Assembly (NCBI RefSeq): GCF_900168065.1
Contig: NZ_FUZZ01000001.1
Coordinates: 2,786,623 to 2,850,622 of the forward strand
DNA length: 64,000 nucleotides
Origin: Chitinophaga ginsengisegetis
Lineage (GTDB): Bacteria; Bacteroidota; Bacteroidia; Chitinophagales; Chitinophagaceae
Reading direction: 5' to 3'
Position numbers and translations under genes: made by a program. Under the pieces are notes generated by a model, which did no database searches, had not been told where the DNA came from, and was given only the letters and a program-made list of their open reading frames with translations. Below are positions 8,045 through 15,186 of this stretch, one piece after another. Every line of letters starts with the position of its first letter. The first letter of the stretch is position 1.

Positions 8045-9257
8045 GTTGCAATTCGATTATAGCGGAAACAATATCCTGGGCCACGGCCTGTTTGGATTTG
8101 AGAGGGAAACTGCGTTCATTCCCGTTTTTGTCAAACAGGGTTACTTTATTGGTATCATAGTTAAAGCCTGCACCTGTATCTGCCAGTGAATTCATCACGA
8201 TCAGGTCCAGGTTTTTGTCGCGCAGTTTTTTCAGCGCATATTCTTTTTCGTTGTTTGTTTCCAGGGAGAATCCTACCAGCAGTTGCTGCGGACCTTTGTT
8301 ATCGCCCAGTGAGCGGAGTATATCAGGTGTTTTTTCGAGATCGATATGTAACTGTGCTTCCCCTTTTTTGATCTTTTTGTCGGCCACATTTGCCGGGCGG
8401 TAATCAGCTACGGCGGCAGCGGCCACTACTATCCCGGCGGCGGGGTAGCGGGTGGTTACGGCATCAAACATTTCCTGGGCGGTTTGCACATGGGTGACGG
8501 TGATACCCGGATGGGTTGTTTTCTGCGAAGTGGGGCCGAGTACCAGCTGTACATTGGCGCCGGCATCTGCCAGGGCCTCCGCAATGGCAATTCCCATTTT
8601 GCCGCTGGAGTGGTTGCTGATGTAGCGAACCGGGTCAATATGTTCGATCGTGGGACCGGCTGTAACGATGGCAGTGGTGCCGTTCAGTGCCTTTCTTCCG
8701 TTTTTCTGCTGAAAATGCTGTTGCAGGAAGGTCAAAATCTGTTCTGGTTCTGCCATGCGGCCTTCCCCGAAGAGGCCACTTGCCAGTTCCCCGGATTCTA
8801 CGGGGATCTGCTGATGACCAAAGGAGATGAGTTTATCCACATTGCTGCGGGTGGCCGGGTGATGCCACATGTCTTCATCCATTGCCGGGGCAAAGAGTAC
8901 AGGGCAGGTGGCGGAGAGGTATACGGCCAGCAGGAGGTTGTCGCACAACCCCAGGGCCATTTTGGCGAGGGTATTGGCTGAAGCGGGAGCGATGAGCATT
9001 ACATCTGCCCAGCGGCCCAGCATCACATGATTATTCCAGCTGTTGTGGTCACTGATATTGAGGGGAACCTCATTTTTAGAGAGGGTAGCCAGGGTGAGGG
9101 GGGTAATAAAGCCGGCGGCGGCGGTGGTCATAACCACTTTCACTTCAGCTCCTTCCTTTACCAGCAGGCGTATGAGGGTAGCGGCCTTATAGGCAGCGAT
9201 GCTGCCGCTCACTCCGAGCAGGATCTTTTTTCCTTGTAGCATTTTGATAGCGTCCAT
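8037..9257 (-). CDS. coaBC: Bifunctional phosphopantothenoylcysteine decarboxylase / phosphopantothenate-cysteine ligase
   Basis: Makes 4'-phosphopantetheine for coenzyme A. The N-terminal CoaC flavoprotein half has KILLGVSGSIAAYKA and the His of ISDHNSW. Its substrate motif reads PAMDEDMW rather than PAMNxxMW. The C-terminal CoaB half has ISNHSSGKMG and ADKKIKKGE. An in-frame start at 9275 would place the first codons inside the T tract of the upstream terminator, so I chose the ATG at 9257 (406 residues); ATG at 9242 is an alternative. The end overlaps the DUF4835 gene by 8 bases. Confidence 0.92.
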   Translation of the reverse strand: MDAIKMLQGKKILLGVSGSIAAYKAATLIRLLVKEGAEVKVVMTTAAAGFITPLTLATLSKNEVPLNISDHNSWNNHVMLGRWADVMLIAPASANTLAKMALGLCDNLLLAVYLSATCPVLFAPAMDEDMWHHPATRSNVDKLISFGHQQIPVESGELASGLFGEGRMAEPEQILTFLQQHFQQKNGRKALNGTTAIVTAGPTIEHIDPVRYISNHSSGKMGIAIAEALADAGANVQLVLGPTSQKTTHPGITVTHVQTAQEMFDAVTTRYPAAGIVVAAAAVADYRPANVADKKIKKGEAQLHIDLEKTPDILRSLGDNKGPQQLLVGFSLETNNEKEYALKKLRDKNLDLIVMNSLADTGAGFNYDTNKVTLFDKNGNERSFPLKSKQAVAQDIVSAIIELQHA

Positions 9258-9265
9258 GGACATAT

Positions 9266-9299
9266 ATAAAAACAAAAGCGGCAGAAATCATTCTGCCGC
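9266..9299 (-). terminator. Intrinsic terminator between the omega-subunit gene and coaBC
   Basis: On the minus strand a 9-bp stem GCGGCAGAA / TTCTGCCGC (9291-9299 with 9278-9286) with a TGAT loop is followed by TTTTGTTTTT. It may reduce read-through from bamD-rpoZ into coaBC. It also argues against the longest coaBC start. Confidence 0.85.
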
Positions 9300-9359
9300 C
9301 ATGAAATTAATATTTTTATTTTTCGCAATCACGCACCTCACAAAATAATGTGTGGCGGA

Positions 9360-9701
9360 TTAGCTAAACAAATCGTCGTCGTTCTTGCGGAAATAAATTT
9401 TGCTGTCCAGGAACTCCTGTGTAGCCTGGATTGCCGGATTTGCCAGTCTTTCATAAAAACGGGAAATCTCAATCTGCTCCTTGTTCTCGTGCACTTCTTC
9501 GAGGTTGTCAGTATGACTGGCAAACTCTTCCAGTTTGGAATGGAGCTCCTCTTTCACGGAAATATTGATCTGATTGGCGCGTTTGGCTATTACGGCAATA
9601 GACTCATATAAATTACCAGTTCTGTTCTTAATGTCGGTAGTGTTTTTGGTTTCTACCCAGGGATTAAGGCTACTGGTTAGACTTCGCTTTAATTTGCTCA
9701 T
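9360..9701 (-). CDS. rpoZ: RNA polymerase omega subunit (Rpb6-like, Bacteroidota type)
   Basis: A 113-residue protein matching the Bacteroidota RNA polymerase Rpb6/omega family. The conserved core RTGNLYESIAVIAKRANQI (residues ~27-45) corresponds to the omega segment that clamps the beta' C-terminus. It helps assemble and stabilise RNA polymerase. The gene overlaps the end of bamD by 32 bases, so its translation is coupled to an outer-membrane assembly factor. A terminator follows 61 bases downstream. Confidence 0.88.
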   Translation of the reverse strand: MSKLKRSLTSSLNPWVETKNTTDIKNRTGNLYESIAVIAKRANQINISVKEELHSKLEEFASHTDNLEEVHENKEQIEISRFYERLANPAIQATQEFLDSKIYFRKNDDDLFS

Positions 9702-10500
9702 TATCCAGTGTTTTTATGTTGTTTTGTGCTAAGGTATAAAATTTTTCGGCATCAGGCTTTAATTTGCTGTTCGGGTAGTGATCCGCGAAGTCCAGGTATT
9801 CGTCGAGAACCGTTGCGTAGCGCTCCTTTTGTCTCTCCGGGATACTGTTTTTAGCATAATTATAGTAAGATCTGATGGCCATTACTTTGTAACTGTCGCT
9901 TTTGTCAGAGTCGGGGTAGTTGCGCATCAGGTTTTTGAAGGCAATACCGGCGGCTTTGAAGAAGCCCAGGTTATAATATAATTCTGCGCTGGAGAACTCT
10001 TTCTTTTCCAGCTTGCGTCTGCACAACTCGATTACCAGGTTGGCTTCCGACACTTTATCTGCCGTAGGGTAGTTGTTAATGAAGGTTTGCATAGCAGCAA
10101 TGGCCTTCATGGTATTGGTTTGATCCAGTGATACCTTTGGCGACTGCTTATAGTAGCAATATGCCTGCATATAATCTATTTCTACCGCTCTGGGGCTGTT
10201 CGGGAACAGGTCCAGGTAATTTTTGAACTGGAAAGCTGCCTGAACGTAGTCCTTAACATAGTAAGAGCAATATGCGAAATTGTAATACATGGGCTCAAAC
10301 TTCTCTGTTCCCTTATATACCTGAACCAGGTCGGTATAGAGTGTTATTGCCGTATTGTATTTTTTCTTCTGGAACAGCTGATTTGCGTAGTCCAACTTCT
10401 TTTCAAAGTTGTTGCTTTTTTCTATTCTCCGTAACTGGTTGTTACAGGAGGTAGATACGACAACCGCAAGAACACTGATGTACAATAAAAATTTCCGCAT
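9670..10500 (-). CDS. bamD: Outer-membrane protein assembly factor BamD
   Basis: A 276-residue lipoprotein with lipobox STSC (Cys19). It is built of TPR-like helices: YANQLFQKKKYNTAITLYTDLVQ, YNFAYCSYYVKDYVQAAFQFKNYLDLFPNSPRAVEI and later ADHYPNSKLKPDAEKFY. BamD works with BamA to fold beta-barrel proteins into the outer membrane. It heads a minus-strand operon with rpoZ, coaBC and DUF4835. A -7-like TAATTTTG (10511-10518, minus strand) lies 11 bases upstream of the ATG without a matching -33. Confidence 0.92.
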   Translation of the reverse strand: MRKFLLYISVLAVVVSTSCNNQLRRIEKSNNFEKKLDYANQLFQKKKYNTAITLYTDLVQVYKGTEKFEPMYYNFAYCSYYVKDYVQAAFQFKNYLDLFPNSPRAVEIDYMQAYCYYKQSPKVSLDQTNTMKAIAAMQTFINNYPTADKVSEANLVIELCRRKLEKKEFSSAELYYNLGFFKAAGIAFKNLMRNYPDSDKSDSYKVMAIRSYYNYAKNSIPERQKERYATVLDEYLDFADHYPNSKLKPDAEKFYTLAQNNIKTLDNEQIKAKSNQ

Positions 10501-10603
10501 AAAAGAGTGGCAAAATTAAGAATTAAATGTAAATGTAAGGCAGAGAGATTTTGATTGCTGTTAAAATTTTGCAAAAGAGGGAATTAAATCGCTGAAAGGG
10601 GAG

Positions 10604-10911
10604 TTTTCCACCACCGCCGGGGTTGCTGACATTTTTCCCACGCGGATGTGGAAAATTGGATTTTAAGAGACAAAAAGCGGCAGAAAAAGCCTCAGATTAT
10701 AAAAAAACTCCACGCATAAGCATTTCTCCGTACCATTTTCCCACCCGCTATCCCATTCGGGAATGTCTCACTCCGTGGGCATCTGCAAGATATAAACATG
10801 AAATTCACACTTATTCACACGTTATTCACACGTATTATTGTTTAATACACCATAAAGGTGCATAAATGGTAGCAAAAGGGCTATGATGCAGGCGCTTGCA
10901 TCTGTGGAAAA
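10604..10911. promoter_or_regulatory. Cluster of DnaA-box sequences
   Basis: Exact matches to TTWTNCACA: TTATTCACA at 10811-10819 and at 10822-10830 (plus strand), TTTTCCACA at 10647-10655 and at 10903-10911 (minus strand). Near matches: TTTTCCACC at 10604-10612, TTTTCCCAC at 10633-10641 and AAATTCACA at 10801-10809. The last three plus-strand boxes form an ATTCACAC array with steps of 10 and 11 bases, about one helical turn. This could be a DnaA-controlled promoter of the dcw cluster or part of a replication origin. Confidence 0.6.
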
Positions 10912-10939
10912 AATTTATAAAGTATTTTTTCGTTAAAAA

Positions 10940-10969
10940 GTGGGAAAAAGTGTTATTTTGTGTTGAAAA
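10940..10969 (+). promoter_or_regulatory. MraZ box (autoregulatory operator)
   Basis: Three direct repeats with an exact 10-bp period, GTGGGAAAAA, GTGTTATTTT and GTGTTGAAAA, lie 29 bases before the mraZ start. MraZ of other bacteria binds three TGGGN repeats spaced by 5 bases upstream of its own gene. Here the first repeat is canonical and the other two are TGTTR variants. Binding by MraZ is inferred from position and spacing. Confidence 0.65.
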
Positions 10970-10997
10970 AGGATTTTCAAGGACTTTGCCCCATGGT

Positions 10998-11465
10998 ATG
11001 ACAGGATTTCTCGGTGAATATGAATCGACGCTGGACGCAAAAGGACGCTTTCTGTTACCTGCCGGGTTTAAAAAGCAGTTAACAGACGGGGCCGGAGGAC
11101 AGTTTGTGATTAACCGAGGGTTTGAAAAATGCTTGTCCCTGTATCCCATGAACGAATGGCAGCCTATTTTCGAGCGTATCAGCAAGTTGAATGACTTTGA
11201 TCCAAAAGTAAGGGAATTCAGGCGGTACTTCTTAAACGGGGCCACTATTCTGGAGTTAGACAGTGCAGGAAGACTGCTGGTACCGAAAAACCTGCTGTCG
11301 TACGCCAATCTGGAAAAAGATATTGTGCTGGCAGCAGCATCCAATAAAATCGAGATCTGGGATAAAGGTAAATACCAGGAGTTCTTTGAAAATTTCTCAC
11401 CAGGGGCGTTCAGTGATCTGGCACAACAGGTAATGGGAGGAGGAGATAACAACATATCAATTTAA
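10998..11465 (+). CDS. mraZ: Division/cell-wall cluster transcriptional regulator MraZ
   Basis: A 155-residue DNA-binding protein with two SpoVT/AbrB-like half domains. Each carries the DxxxR signature: DAKGR near residue 13 and DSAGR in the second half. I placed the start at the ATG giving MTGFLGEYESTLDAKGRFLLP, the family N-terminus; an open frame continues upstream to 10896 but would run through the MraZ box. MraZ forms ring oligomers and represses the dcw operon. It is followed by rsmH after 12 bases. Confidence 0.93.
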   Translation: MTGFLGEYESTLDAKGRFLLPAGFKKQLTDGAGGQFVINRGFEKCLSLYPMNEWQPIFERISKLNDFDPKVREFRRYFLNGATILELDSAGRLLVPKNLLSYANLEKDIVLAAASNKIEIWDKGKYQEFFENFSPGAFSDLAQQVMGGGDNNISI

Positions 11466-11477
11466 AGAGGGGAGCAT

Positions 11478-12389
11478 ATGGGCGAACAACAATATCATTT
11501 ACCCGTTCTGCTGCAGGAAACGACGGAGCTGTTACAGATAAATCCCGATGGGATCTATGTAGACGCTACGTTTGGAGGCGGAGGACATTCGAGAGCCATA
11601 CTGGAGAAACTGGGTGAAAAAGGACGGCTGATAGTGTTTGATCAGGATGAAGATGCTTACCGAAACAGGATTATAGACGAACGTGTCACTTTTGTACAAC
11701 AAAACTTCCGTCATCTGCAACGCTTTCTGAAATTACATAAAGCAGACCAGGTAGACGGCGTGCTGGCGGATCTGGGCGTTTCATCGCACCAGTTCGATAC
11801 AGCAGAAAGAGGATTCAGTATCCGCTTTGATGGCGACCTGGATATGCGGATGGATACAAGAACAGAATTTACTGCCGCCCAATTGCTGGCTACATGGGGA
11901 GAAGCAAGGTTACAACTGATTTTCCAGGAATACGGAGAAGTAACCAACGCGAAAACCCTCGCCCAAACAATTGTAAAGCAGCGCAAAACACACCCCATGC
12001 GCACCATCACAGAATTCAAATCCGTGATCCAGCCCATCGTAAAAGGTAACCCGCAAAAGTACCTGGCACAGGTTTTCCAGGCTTTGCGTATAGCCGTTAA
12101 TGATGAACTGGGCGCTCTGAAAGATTTACTGGAACAAGCTGCCAATGTGCTGAAACCAGGAGGACGACTCGCCGTCATCACCTTCCACTCGCTGGAAGAC
12201 AGGATGGTGAAAAATTTTATGAAGACTGGAAGTTTTGAAGAAGCACCGGAAGATCCGTTTGCAAAAGAAACACCCCCTAAATTGTTCAGATTAATCACAA
12301 AAAAACCGGTTACCGCCAGTGATGCAGAATTGAAACTTAATGGAAGATCCAGAAGTGCAAAACTGCGGGTGGCCGAAAAACAAGCGTGA
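11478..12389 (+). CDS. rsmH: 16S rRNA (cytosine-N4)-methyltransferase RsmH
   Basis: A 303-residue SAM-dependent methyltransferase that modifies C1402 of 16S rRNA. It shows YHLPVLLQET at the N-terminus, the SAM-binding YVDATFGGGGHSRAIL (residues ~26-41), the DLGVSSHQFD catalytic-region motif and GGRLAVITFHSLEDRMVK. It starts with ATG after a purine-rich AGAGGGGAG, one of the better ribosome-binding sites in the window. It is the usual second gene of the dcw cluster. Confidence 0.95.
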   Translation: MGEQQYHLPVLLQETTELLQINPDGIYVDATFGGGGHSRAILEKLGEKGRLIVFDQDEDAYRNRIIDERVTFVQQNFRHLQRFLKLHKADQVDGVLADLGVSSHQFDTAERGFSIRFDGDLDMRMDTRTEFTAAQLLATWGEARLQLIFQEYGEVTNAKTLAQTIVKQRKTHPMRTITEFKSVIQPIVKGNPQKYLAQVFQALRIAVNDELGALKDLLEQAANVLKPGGRLAVITFHSLEDRMVKNFMKTGSFEEAPEDPFAKETPPKLFRLITKKPVTASDAELKLNGRSRSAKLRVAEKQA

Positions 12390-12489
12390 CGCGGCTATAA
12401 ACCGCCCACCACATCCTACCCTATCCTATACACACCCGTTTTGAGTTGCGTTCAGGTTTATATTGTCAATTTTTAAAAAGGCATAGAGC

Positions 12490-12867
12490 GTGTTGCAGGA
12501 AGAAGATATAGATACAATCCAGGAAAGTCCGGCTGAAGTAAATACCCTTCCCCCGGAGCAACGTAAAGAATGGCGTTTGCGCATCAACTACAGAGCGTTG
12601 GTGCAAAACATGCCCTTTATCGGTTTCCTTTCCCTCCTGGCTTTAATCTATATCGCCAACAGTCACCTCGCTGAAAAAAAGATCCGGCGCATTAACAAAC
12701 TAGGCAAAGAAATTAAAGAGCTGAAGTGGGAGTACATCAACGTGAAAAGTGAGCTCATGTTTCGAAGCAAAATGAGTGAAGTCAGCAAGTCAGTAGAGCC
12801 GCTGGGCCTTAAACAACTCAGCTCCCCTCCACAAAAGATTGTGCTGAAAAAGGAAACAGAAAAATGA
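12490..12867 (+). CDS. ftsL: FtsL-like cell division protein
   Basis: A 125-residue bitopic membrane protein: acidic cytoplasmic N-terminus (~40 residues), one transmembrane helix at about 43-59 (MPFIGFLSLLALIYIANS), then a short coiled-coil-like periplasmic segment (EKKIRRINKLGKEIKELKWEYINVKSELM). This matches the FtsL_2 family of Bacteroidota. With FtsB and FtsQ, FtsL activates the FtsWI peptidoglycan synthase. The only reasonable start is GTG, directly followed by TTG. It lies between rsmH and ftsI, the canonical position. Confidence 0.85.
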   Translation: MLQEEDIDTIQESPAEVNTLPPEQRKEWRLRINYRALVQNMPFIGFLSLLALIYIANSHLAEKKIRRINKLGKEIKELKWEYINVKSELMFRSKMSEVSKSVEPLGLKQLSSPPQKIVLKKETEK

Positions 12868-13077
12868 ATTTAATATTGATGCCTGACGCTGCCCGCCTGA
12901 CCCATAACTCAGGTCGGGGATGCTGGTAAATCAAATCAATGGCAAGCATCTCAATTATAAATGCAGCCAGTGTCAGGTATCTTCTTATAAGTTATCAGCC
13001 TTTAGCCATCAGCTATCTGCCCCCCGGGTAAATAACTGACAGCTAAAGGCTAAAAACTAAAATGCTAATACAACATC
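12868..13077 (+). other. Highly structured spacer between ftsL and ftsI (candidate structured RNA)
   Basis: This 210-base spacer can fold on the sense strand. An 11-bp outer stem pairs 12881-12891 with 12968-12978 (two G-U pairs). Inside it are a 9-bp hairpin with one bulge (12892-12900 with 12909-12918) and a 6-bp hairpin (12919-12924 with 12945-12950). A long imperfect hairpin follows, 12988-13021 with 13027-13060, 26 of 34 positions matching and several of the rest G-U compatible. It ends 17 bases before the ftsI start. No open frame or family match is apparent. Confidence 0.55.
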
Positions 13078-15186
13078 GTGGATGTAAAAAAGGACATATT
13101 GTGGAGAGTGTATCTGTGCCTCATCGGCATGGCGCTGTTCGGCGTCGCCATCCTGGTGAAAGTGTTCTATATCCAGAACGTACAGGGCAACTACTGGCGC
13201 AGTATGGCCGATAGCCTGCACACCGGCTACGTGGCACTGGACGCAGAAAGAGGCACTATCTACTCGGAGGAAGGCAGGATGCTGTCGACCTCCATCCCTT
13301 ATTTCGACATCCGGATAGACTTTGCAGCAGATGGTCTGCGGGATAAAAACGGACTGGTGTTCAAGGAAAACGTTGACTCGCTGTCTTACCGTCTCTCCCA
13401 GATATTCACCGACCGCAGCAAAGCCGCCTGGAAACAACAGTTACAGGAAGGATATAAATCAAAGGACCGTTACTTTTTACTTAAAAGAGACGTACCCTTT
13501 AATCAATACCAGGAATTACGCAGCTTCCCGATGTTTCGCCTCGGCAAAAACAAAGGCGGCATGATCGCTGAATCCAAAAGTAAGCGCATCAACCCCTTTA
13601 AACTGCTCGCCAACAGAACCATCGGACTGGCACGCGAAAATTCACAAAGCGTAGGTCTGGAAAGAACCTATAACGAATACCTGAAAGGCGTTACCGGTAA
13701 AAGACTGATGCGCCGCATCGCAGGAGGCACCTATGTACCTGTAGACGGTTACGATATTGAACCCGAAAACGGTCGTGATGTAGTGACTACCATCGATGTA
13801 AACATGCAGGATATCGTGGAAACAGCCCTCATGAACATGATGGTGCAGAATGAAGCCGATCACGGCACCTGCATTCTCATGGAAGTGAAAACAGGTAAAA
13901 TAAAAGCCATTGCCAACCTCGGCAAACAACCCGATGGCAACGGCTACTGGGAAGATATGAACTACGCATTGCAGGTAGGGGAACCCGGTTCCACCTTTAA
14001 ACTGGCTACCGTAATTGCAGTGCTGGAAGATAAATACGCCACCATGAACTCTATGGTAAACATGGATGGTGGCCGCTGGCAGGTAGGCCGCAGAACCGTA
14101 TTCGATTCTGAACCTCACCCCGGCCCACAAAATGTAACGATCAAACACGCATTTGAACTGAGTTCAAATGTGGGTATGGCAAAACTGGCCTACCAGTTCT
14201 ATAACCGGCAACCTAACAAATTCGTGGGCCATCTGAAAAGATTAAGGCTCGACCAGTTTTCCGGTATAGACCTCATAGGCGAAGGAAGACCGGTGATTAA
14301 AACCACCGCTTCCAAAACATGGAGCGCCACATCCCTGCCCTGGATGGCATTCGGATATGAAGTGCTTATCAGCCCGCTGCAAACGTGCATGCTGTACAAT
14401 GCAGTGGCTAACAACGGTAAAATGATGAAACCCTACCTCGTCAACTCCATACAGGAATATGGCCAGGTAGTAAAACAGTTTGAGCCTACCGTATTGCTGG
14501 ACAGCATCTGCTCACAAGGCACGCTGAAACAGGTACAGGCCATGCTGGAAGGTGTGCCGATAGATGGTACCGCTAAAAAGCTGCGCAGCCAGTTTTACAC
14601 CTTCGCAGGCAAAACCGGTACCGCACTCGTGGCCAACGGCAACCGCGGGTATGCAGATAAAATCTACCAGTCGTCATTCGCCGGTTATTTCCCGGCAAAT
14701 GATCCGCAGTACACCTGCGTGGTGGTAATAAAAAATAAACCGCATGCATTGCACTTTTACGGTGCAGGCGTTGCGGGTCCTGTGTTTAGAGAGGTGGCAG
14801 ATAAATTATATGCCATCGCGGTAGAAAGACAAAAACCCATGCAGGCAACCATGCAACTGGATACCCTGCTGTCACTGAAAAATGGCAAAGGCAGTGAATG
14901 GAAACAAATCCTGGGCAAACTGCAGCTGCCCATCGGCAATGCCCCCGCTAACAACAGCTGGGTAAGCGCTAAGGTGACAGACCGCAAAATTGCCTTCCAG
15001 CAGGTAGCACAAACAAAAGGCGCAGTGCCCGATGTTACCGGAATGGGCCTTAAAGACGCCCTGTACCTGCTCGAAAACGCCGGATTACGGGTGGTGATAA
15101 AAGGCGCCGGTAAAGTGAAAATGCAGTCACTCCCCGGCGGAACTAAAATTGGAAACGAACAAACAATCGTAATAGAACTGAGCTAG
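13078..15186 (+). CDS. ftsI: Septal peptidoglycan transpeptidase FtsI (PBP3) with PASTA domain
   Basis: A 702-residue class B penicillin-binding protein. A cytoplasmic stub and one transmembrane helix (~9-31) precede the dimerisation domain. The transpeptidase domain has SxxK as STFK (Ser305, Lys308), SSN at 362-364 and KTG at 512-514. A single PASTA domain (VPDVTGMGLKDALYLLENAG) closes the protein from about 647. It cross-links septal peptidoglycan with FtsW. The start is GTG; the next ATG lies inside the membrane helix. The stop abuts the murE start without a gap. Confidence 0.94.
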   Translation: MDVKKDILWRVYLCLIGMALFGVAILVKVFYIQNVQGNYWRSMADSLHTGYVALDAERGTIYSEEGRMLSTSIPYFDIRIDFAADGLRDKNGLVFKENVDSLSYRLSQIFTDRSKAAWKQQLQEGYKSKDRYFLLKRDVPFNQYQELRSFPMFRLGKNKGGMIAESKSKRINPFKLLANRTIGLARENSQSVGLERTYNEYLKGVTGKRLMRRIAGGTYVPVDGYDIEPENGRDVVTTIDVNMQDIVETALMNMMVQNEADHGTCILMEVKTGKIKAIANLGKQPDGNGYWEDMNYALQVGEPGSTFKLATVIAVLEDKYATMNSMVNMDGGRWQVGRRTVFDSEPHPGPQNVTIKHAFELSSNVGMAKLAYQFYNRQPNKFVGHLKRLRLDQFSGIDLIGEGRPVIKTTASKTWSATSLPWMAFGYEVLISPLQTCMLYNAVANNGKMMKPYLVNSIQEYGQVVKQFEPTVLLDSICSQGTLKQVQAMLEGVPIDGTAKKLRSQFYTFAGKTGTALVANGNRGYADKIYQSSFAGYFPANDPQYTCVVVIKNKPHALHFYGAGVAGPVFREVADKLYAIAVERQKPMQATMQLDTLLSLKNGKGSEWKQILGKLQLPIGNAPANNSWVSAKVTDRKIAFQQVAQTKGAVPDVTGMGLKDALYLLENAGLRVVIKGAGKVKMQSLPGGTKIGNEQTIVIELS

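Larger units (their letters stand above)
10501..10997. other. Gene-free divergent control region between bamD and mraZ
   Basis: About 500 bases without a credible gene, separating a leftward run of genes from the rightward dcw cluster. It contains four sequences matching the DnaA-box consensus TTWTNCACA, three near matches, three direct repeats forming a MraZ box and several AT-rich tracts. An 80-codon open frame at 10623-10865 has no family-like features, and its HTY/HTYY repeats simply translate the DnaA-box array, so I do not call it. Confidence 0.8.

Noticed and set aside
10623..10865. 80-codon open frame in the bamD-mraZ spacer
   Set aside because: No family-like features; its repeated HTY-type residues are the translation of the ATTCACAC DNA repeats, and it covers regulatory sequence.
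10896..11465. Longer mraZ with 34 extra N-terminal residues
   Set aside because: The extension translates the MraZ box and spacer; the family N-terminus begins at ATG 10998.
12868..13077. The ftsL-ftsI spacer as a simple rho-independent terminator
   Set aside because: The long hairpin is followed by an A-rich stretch rather than a T run and lies 17 bases before the ftsI start in a continuous operon.
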